From: Palleronia caenipelagi
GTDB lineage: Bacteria; Pseudomonadota; Alphaproteobacteria; Rhodobacterales; Rhodobacteraceae
Reading direction: 5' to 3'
Assembly (NCBI RefSeq): GCF_007004065.1
Contig: NZ_VFSV01000011.1
Coordinates: 55,735-119,734 of the forward strand
Length of the DNA stretch: 64,000 nt
In this document: piece after piece, positions 59,388 through 64,000 of the stretch
Position numbering within the stretch: the first letter of the stretch is position 1
Layout of the letters: each line of letters opens with the position of its first letter
Position numbers and translations under genes: made by a program
The notes under the pieces: model-generated
Told to the model about the DNA's origin: nothing
Database searches by the model: none
The model's input: only the letters and a program-made list of their open reading frames with translations

Positions 59388-59837
59388 ATGACGACCGAAC
59401 CGACACTCAAACCTGGACAGTTGCTGGCGCGCGGCGTCATGCGGAGCCTCGCCGCCCATGGCTTTGCCTGTGTCGAGGAACTGGTGCCAGCGTCGGGCCT
59501 CCGGGTGGACGTGATGGCTTTGGGCAAGAAAGGAGAGATCTGGATCGTTGAATGCAAATCCAGCCGCGCCGATTTCACATCGGACGGAAAATGGGAGGGG
59601 TATCTGGACTGGTGCGACCGTTTCTTTTGGGCGGTGGATTCGGAGTTCCCGACAGAAATTCTGCCTGAGGGGCACGGGCTGATCGTCGGCGATGCCTATG
59701 ACGCGGAAATTTTGCGTATGGGGCCGGAAGCAAAGCTCGCGCCGGCCCGGCGCAAGGTCATGGTCCAGAAATTCGCCACCTGCGCGGCGCGGCGCTTGCA
59801 GGCTCTGCGCGATCCGACGGGACTGCTGGGCAGCTAG
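59388..59837 (+). CDS. mmcB: MmcB family DNA repair protein
   Basis: A 149-residue protein of the MmcB family, which assists DNA damage repair in Caulobacter. The core WIVECKSSRADFTSDGKWEGYLDWCDRFF has a PD-(D/E)xK-like nuclease arrangement (Asp in GLRVDVMALG, Glu-x-Lys in VECKSS). The start at 59388 (MTTEPTLKPGQLL) matches homologues best; ATGs at 59379 and 59371 remain possible. A LexA box precedes it. Its TAG shares CTAG with the convergent small gene. Confidence 0.88.
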   Translation: MTTEPTLKPGQLLARGVMRSLAAHGFACVEELVPASGLRVDVMALGKKGEIWIVECKSSRADFTSDGKWEGYLDWCDRFFWAVDSEFPTEILPEGHGLIVGDAYDAEILRMGPEAKLAPARRKVMVQKFATCAARRLQALRDPTGLLGS

Positions 59838-60037
59838 CGCTTCTTGCGCGTGCCCATGGCCCTTGCACCTTCGGCCGCGGCGCGGATCTCTTCGGCGATC
59901 TCAATGGCTTCATCCGGCTCAAAATCCATTGGGATCTCAACGCCGCCATCGGCCTCGATATAAAGCCGCACCATGCCTGCATCGGTCGGGCCGATTTGCA
60001 GATTGGCGCTCAGGTCGCTGGAATCGTTGATGCCCAT
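59834..60037 (-). CDS. Small conserved protein (DUF6324-like)
   Basis: 67 residues, start MGINDSSDLSANLQIGPTD, then an acidic stretch with EADGGVEIPMDFEPDEAIEIAEEI and a basic tail GTRKKR. It looks like DUF6324, a small alphaproteobacterial family with no known function, though I identify it from memory. AAGGAGATC precedes the ATG at 60037; a longer reading adds an unconvincing N-terminus. The stop shares CTAG with mmcB. Confidence 0.65.
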   Translation of the reverse strand: MGINDSSDLSANLQIGPTDAGMVRLYIEADGGVEIPMDFEPDEAIEIAEEIRAAAEGARAMGTRKKR

Positions 60038-60160
60038 GTCGGTGATCTCCTTTTCTTCAGCCCTAGCGCTCTGGCGGCCTCCGGTCGAGACCCTATGGCT
60101 CGCAGTGGCGCCCGGCACCCCTTACAGGCCAGAGAAAATGCATTTCCTGTGGAAATGATC

Positions 60161-60181
60161 AAAAAACACCCTGATCGGGTG
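60161..60181 (-). terminator. Minus-strand terminator beyond tRNA-His
   Basis: On the minus strand: stem GGGTG/CACCC-type helix (60167-60171 with 60177-60181), 5-base loop and six T (60161-60166). No minus-strand gene ends next to it; the nearest is the DUF6476-like gene whose stop is at 60300. Confidence 0.6.
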
Positions 60182-60182
60182 C

Positions 60183-60210
60183 TTGCATCCTGCGCCCGGC
60201 GGCGCTAATT
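60183..60210 (+). promoter_or_regulatory. Promoter of tRNA-His
   Basis: TTGCAT (60183-60188) as -35 and CTAATT (60205-60210) as -10, 16 bases apart, ending 10 bases before the tRNA. The segment between the -10 and the gene is CG-rich, as in stringently controlled stable-RNA promoters. Confidence 0.5.
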
Positions 60211-60220
60211 CGCCCTCAGT

Positions 60221-60297
60221 GCCGCCTTAGCTCAGTAGGTTAGAGCGCTTGATTGTGGATCAAGAGGTCCCCCGTTCGAGCCGGGGAGGCGGTACCA
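60221..60297 (+). tRNA. tRNA-His (anticodon GTG)
   Basis: A 77-base cloverleaf with encoded CCA. Acceptor stem GCCGCCT with AGGCGGT (first pair G-T), D-arm AGCTCAGTAGGTTAGAGC, anticodon stem CTTGA/TCAAG with loop TTGTGGA, T-arm with GTTCGAGCC. The discriminator base is A and the base before G1 is T, so the G-1:C73 pair of most tRNA-His is missing. This is a known trait of alphaproteobacterial tRNA-His and its HisRS. Confidence 0.93.
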
Positions 60298-60299
60298 TC

Positions 60300-60587
60300 T
60301 CACTGAACGTTTATACGCTGACGCAGGGTTTGGCCCTTTGGATCGTAGATCAGGATTTCGCCATCCGTGGTGACGACGGCGATGAAATCGCGCGCCTGGG
60401 TAAAGGCTTGAACGCTGACGTCTTCAGGCAGGTCCAGTGCCATGGGCAGTTCAGGCATAGGGCGGGGCAGGCGGTCGATGAACAGCCAGACCAGCGTCAC
60501 GATGGATACAAGCATGGTTGCAGTCAGCGCGATGACCAGCCATTTCAGCAGGATCAATCCGCCATCGCGGGAAGGAGTGTCGTCCAT
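60300..60587 (-). CDS. Small membrane protein (DUF6476-like)
   Basis: 95 residues with one transmembrane helix (ILLKWLVIALTATMLVSIVTLVWLF, about residues 12-36) and a C-terminal beta-strand-rich part (ALDLPEDVSVQAFTQARDFIAVVTTDGEILIYDPKG). I assign it to DUF6476 from memory; function unknown. Its start codon overlaps that of the divergent rluA-family gene in the palindrome CATG. No good ribosome-binding site is seen. Stop is two bases from the tRNA-His 3' end. Confidence 0.6.
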   Translation of the reverse strand: MDDTPSRDGGLILLKWLVIALTATMLVSIVTLVWLFIDRLPRPMPELPMALDLPEDVSVQAFTQARDFIAVVTTDGEILIYDPKGQTLRQRINVQ

Positions 60588-61623
60588 GGCCGAGCGGTGC
60601 CTCCAGATTACAATCGGGGACAACCCGCCCCCGCGTCTCGATAAGGCACTGGCGCGGGATGTGCCAGATGACGCGCATCTGTCGCGATCCCGTCTGGCCC
60701 GGTTGATCACAGAGGGTCAGGTGCTGCGCGGCGGTGCGCCCCTGACCTCGCCCAAGGCCAGGGTGGATGCAGGGGATGAGATCGAGATCCGGGTTCCCGA
60801 AGAGGTCGAGAGCGACATGCTCCCCGAGGCTATTCCGCTGGAGATCCTCTATGAGGATGCAGATCTGATCGTGGTGAACAAGCCTGCGGGGATGGTGGTC
60901 CATCCGGCGCCAGGCAGTCCCTCGGGCACGCTGGTCAACGCGCTTCTGCACCACTTTGGCGACGCGCTTTCTGGTGTGGGCGGAGAGCGGCGACCGGGAA
61001 TCGTGCACCGGATCGACAAGGATACGAGCGGTCTGTTGGTCGTCGCCAAAACCGACCGTGCGCATCACGGTCTTGCGGAGCAATTCGCCCGCCACAGTGT
61101 CGAGCGCACTTATCTGGCCCTGTGTCACGGCGTCCCGAACCCTGCCGACCCGCGGTTGCGGGGGCTAAAGGGTGTGTCGATGGAGAGCGGCAGCGTGATC
61201 CGCGTTGAGACGCTTCTTGGGCGGCATCCCACGGATCGGCAACGGCAGGCGGTGAGCTTTACCTCCGGGCGCCGGGCCGTGACGCGAATGCGGGTGCTGC
61301 GGGACTGGGGGCAGGTCGCGCTGGTGGAATGCTGGCTTGAGACCGGGCGGACCCATCAGATCCGCGTCCATGCGCGGTATCTGGGCCATGGCCTCATCGG
61401 TGATCCGGTGTATGGCGGTCAGCGCAAAGTGTCTGCAACCCGCTTGCCGGCTGAAATAGCAAGTGCTCTGAACGGCTTTGAGCGGCAGGCTCTGCATGCC
61501 CGGAGTCTCGGCTTCGAGCATCCGGGAACGGGCGAAAAAGTGCGTTTTGACAAACCATTGCCAGACGATCTTCAGGTTCTGATTGAGCGGTTGCCAATTG
61601 AAAGATCTAACACATCCATGTGA
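60586..61623 (+). CDS. RluA-family pseudouridine synthase (RluD/RluC-like)
   Basis: A 345-residue rRNA pseudouridine synthase. An S4 domain (PRLDKALARDVPDDAHLSRSRLARLITEG) is followed by the catalytic core with HRIDKDTSGLLVVAKT (catalytic Asp) around residue 145, and RTHQIRVHARYLGHGLIGDPVYG near 260. S4 plus core gives the RluC/RluD class that modifies 23S rRNA; the target position is not certain. AGGAG lies seven bases before the ATG. Confidence 0.92.
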   Translation: MAERCLQITIGDNPPPRLDKALARDVPDDAHLSRSRLARLITEGQVLRGGAPLTSPKARVDAGDEIEIRVPEEVESDMLPEAIPLEILYEDADLIVVNKPAGMVVHPAPGSPSGTLVNALLHHFGDALSGVGGERRPGIVHRIDKDTSGLLVVAKTDRAHHGLAEQFARHSVERTYLALCHGVPNPADPRLRGLKGVSMESGSVIRVETLLGRHPTDRQRQAVSFTSGRRAVTRMRVLRDWGQVALVECWLETGRTHQIRVHARYLGHGLIGDPVYGGQRKVSATRLPAEIASALNGFERQALHARSLGFEHPGTGEKVRFDKPLPDDLQVLIERLPIERSNTSM

Positions 61624-61678
61624 GGTGGCGGATCTTCTGCCGCACCTTGGATGTTCCGGGTGTATTCTCGTGACAGAT

Positions 61679-61707
61679 CTTGAACTGAACTGATCGGTTC
61701 ACCATAT
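61679..61707 (+). promoter_or_regulatory. Candidate promoter of rpoH
   Basis: CTTGAA (61679-61684) and CCATAT (61702-61707) are 17 bases apart, 40 bases before the rpoH start, and look like a sigma-32-type or mixed promoter. The spacer contains a near-palindrome GAACTGATCGGTTC (61687-61700). Confidence 0.4.
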
Positions 61708-61746
61708 CACATCCGAAGGCCCATGTGGCCGCTTAGGAGGATCCGT

Positions 61747-62643
61747 ATGGCGAATTATGCCAATCTGCCCGCGCCGAGTCCCGAAGGGGGTCTCAACCGC
61801 TACATGCAAGAAATTCGCCGGTTTCCGATGCTGGAGCCGGACGAGGAATACATGCTGGCGAAAAGCTGGGTGGAGCACGAGAATACAGAAGCCGCGCACA
61901 AGCTTGTGACATCTCATCTGCGTCTCGCCGCCAAAATCGCCATGGGGTATCGAGGCTATGGGTTGCCGCAGGCCGAGGTGATTTCCGAGGCGAACGTTGG
62001 ACTGATGCAGGCGGTCAAGCGCTTCGATCCGGAAAAAGGTTTCCGCCTCGCTACTTATGCCATGTGGTGGATCCGTGCCTCTATTCAGGAGTACATTCTG
62101 CGGTCATGGAGCCTTGTAAAACTTGGCACCACCAGCGCTCAGAAGAAACTGTTCTTTAATCTGCGCAAGGCAAAGAACCGCATCGGCGCGCTCGAAGAGG
62201 GTGACCTGCGCCCGGAGAATGTGGCGCAGATTGCCCATGATCTCGGCGTGACCGAGGCAGAGGTGATCTCGATGAATCGCCGGATGGCGGGGTCAGATGC
62301 GTCTCTGAACGCGACCGTGTCGAATGATGGCGAGGGGACTGCGCAGTGGCAGGACTGGCTGGAAGATGAGGATGCCAATCAGGCGGAGCAGTATGCCGAG
62401 CGTGATGAACTGGAGACCCGTCGTGAGCTGCTGATCGAGGCTATGGACGTTCTGAACGACCGGGAGAAGGATATTCTCACCCAGCGCCGTCTGAAGGATC
62501 AACCCGTGACCCTTGAAGAGCTGTCTGGCGTCTATGACGTCAGCCGTGAGCGGATTCGTCAGATTGAAGTGCGTGCTTTCGACAAACTGCAAAAGCGCAT
62601 GACCGGGCTTGCGGCGGAGCGGGGCATGTTGTCCGCGCCTTGA
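61747..62643 (+). CDS. rpoH: RNA polymerase heat-shock sigma factor RpoH
   Basis: A 298-residue sigma-32. Region 2 reads HLRLAAKIAMGYRGYGLPQAEVISEANVGLMQAVKRFDPEKGFRLATYAMWWIR, here best cited as GYGLPQAEVISEANVGLMQA. The RpoH box QKKLFFNLRKAKNRI lies around residues 134-148. Region 4.2 is [27 protein letters not shown] sits five bases before the ATG at 61747. Rhodobacteraceae often have two rpoH genes. Confidence 0.95.
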   Translation: MANYANLPAPSPEGGLNRYMQEIRRFPMLEPDEEYMLAKSWVEHENTEAAHKLVTSHLRLAAKIAMGYRGYGLPQAEVISEANVGLMQAVKRFDPEKGFRLATYAMWWIRASIQEYILRSWSLVKLGTTSAQKKLFFNLRKAKNRIGALEEGDLRPENVAQIAHDLGVTEAEVISMNRRMAGSDASLNATVSNDGEGTAQWQDWLEDEDANQAEQYAERDELETRRELLIEAMDVLNDREKDILTQRRLKDQPVTLEELSGVYDVSRERIRQIEVRAFDKLQKRMTGLAAERGMLSAP

Positions 62644-63097
62644 GTTGGGGTATGCGAAGGCCGTCGCCGCCCATGCGGCGACGGTGAGGCAGTTCCAGAT
62701 CATTTAGGCCGCATAACCCCGGGTGAAGTGCCGCCATCAACCCGCGTACGGGTTCGGACAGGCAAATTTTGCGGGGGCGTTTCAAGTATTTTACCCATGG
62801 CAATGTGGCTGAGGCCGGCGGAATCCCTGTGGCCATCAAATCTGCGTGTTTCCGGCGCTTCCTGTCTTCCGCCGATCACTGAAGGTAGCATGAATTTGGA
62901 ACCTAGATAGGAAACGTCTCTGCCAGTCTTCTGGCATCGGTAGTGGAAGTCTGCTCCGTCCCATCTGCCAGCACATCGCCCAAAAATTAGAAAGACGGCC
63001 TTTGGGCAGGCCTTCGGCAAAGAAAAAGGGCAGACCTTCCGATCCGCCCCCAGAGATTATATCGCGCGACCCGTTTCCGGGCCGCGCTTTGTGTCGG
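62644..63097. other. Gene-free convergent region between rpoH and tuf
   Basis: 454 bases. It has a perfect 10-bp hairpin (62661-62670 with 62675-62684) probably ending rpoH, then about 330 bases without a supported gene, less GC-rich than the coding flanks, and two hairpins close to tuf: 63023-63049, and 63064-63087 with a GAAA tetraloop as read on the minus strand. A 106-codon minus frame at 62700-63020 has no domain or ribosome-binding site. Confidence 0.65.
63023..63049 (-). terminator. Terminator of tuf
   Basis: On the minus strand: stem GGGCGGA with TCTGCCC (one G-T), 8-base loop and TTTTTC tail. It is preceded by the 63064-63087 hairpin, so the transcript end is doubly structured, 50-75 bases after the tuf stop. 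Confidence 0.85.

Positions 63098-64000
<903 letters not shown>

Noticed and set aside
62700..63020. 106-codon minus-strand frame between rpoH and tuf
   Set aside because: No ribosome-binding site, no recognisable domain, and it runs into the tuf terminator.

Overview
The window is GC-rich alphaproteobacterial chromosome, almost certainly Rhodobacteraceae (Roseobacter/Rhodobacter group). The evidence is the macromolecular-synthesis pair dnaG-rpoD, an RpoH with its family box, an nrdR-ribD-ribE-ribBA-ribH-nusB order, a tRNA-His without the usual G-1/C73 identity, a LexA box of the alphaproteobacterial direct-repeat type before an mmcB-like gene, and aglEFGAK and xylFHG transporters of the rhizobial/rhodobacterial form. 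There are no insertion sequences, prophage genes, rRNA or CRISPR arrays. Genes are tightly packed with many ATGA/GTGA overlaps. The species cannot be named from this sequence alone.

Layout. 1-1177 (minus): start of an ABC ATPase and its BMP-family binding protein. 1303-6989: rimI, tsaB, a NifU-like scaffold, a membrane acyltransferase-like protein, a UspA protein, a sirtuin, a small phosphatase, a small secreted protein and an MFS transporter. 7077-9206: cobK, an AlkA-like glycosylase and a carboxylesterase. 9332-20539: complete glycogen operon glgP-glgB-glgC-glgA-glgX-pgm. 20563-22664: a doubtful small gene and a membrane-anchored FMN glutamate-synthase-like protein. 22711-30601: glucokinase, then divergently aglE-F-G-A-K for alpha-glucoside import and hydrolysis. 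Together, 9332-30601 is one alpha-glucan module: uptake, hydrolysis, glucose phosphorylation, interconversion of glucose 1- and 6-phosphate, and storage or mobilisation.

30900-34349 (minus) is a SitABCD/Mnt-type manganese transporter with a Fur/Mur-like box. 34527-38544 holds a lytic transglycosylase, a di-haem MauG/CcpA-type protein and, convergently, a CRTAC1/FG-GAP secreted protein. 38541-43161 is a ROK repressor divergent from the D-xylose transporter xylFHG, with two similar operator-like sites. 43266-44895 has small envelope and secreted proteins. 44958-49014 is dnaG and rpoD.

49138-59037 is a small secreted protein, YjbQ, nrdR and the riboflavin genes, interrupted between ribD and ribE by three minus-strand group 2 capsule genes (kpsC-, kpsD- and kpsS-like). 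The ribBA product has a GTP cyclohydrolase II half without its zinc cysteines. The ribBA leader carries a 10-bp perfect inverted repeat whose 3' arm covers the ribosome-binding site; this is the best candidate here for an undescribed regulatory element. 59388-64000 carries an mmcB-like gene, two small conserved unknowns, tRNA-His, an RluA-family pseudouridine synthase, rpoH and the C-terminal three quarters of tuf.

A pattern across the window: all three organic-solute ABC operons (BMP, agl, xyl) have a strong perfect hairpin immediately after the binding-protein gene, while the metal transporter operon, whose genes all overlap by 4 bp, has none.
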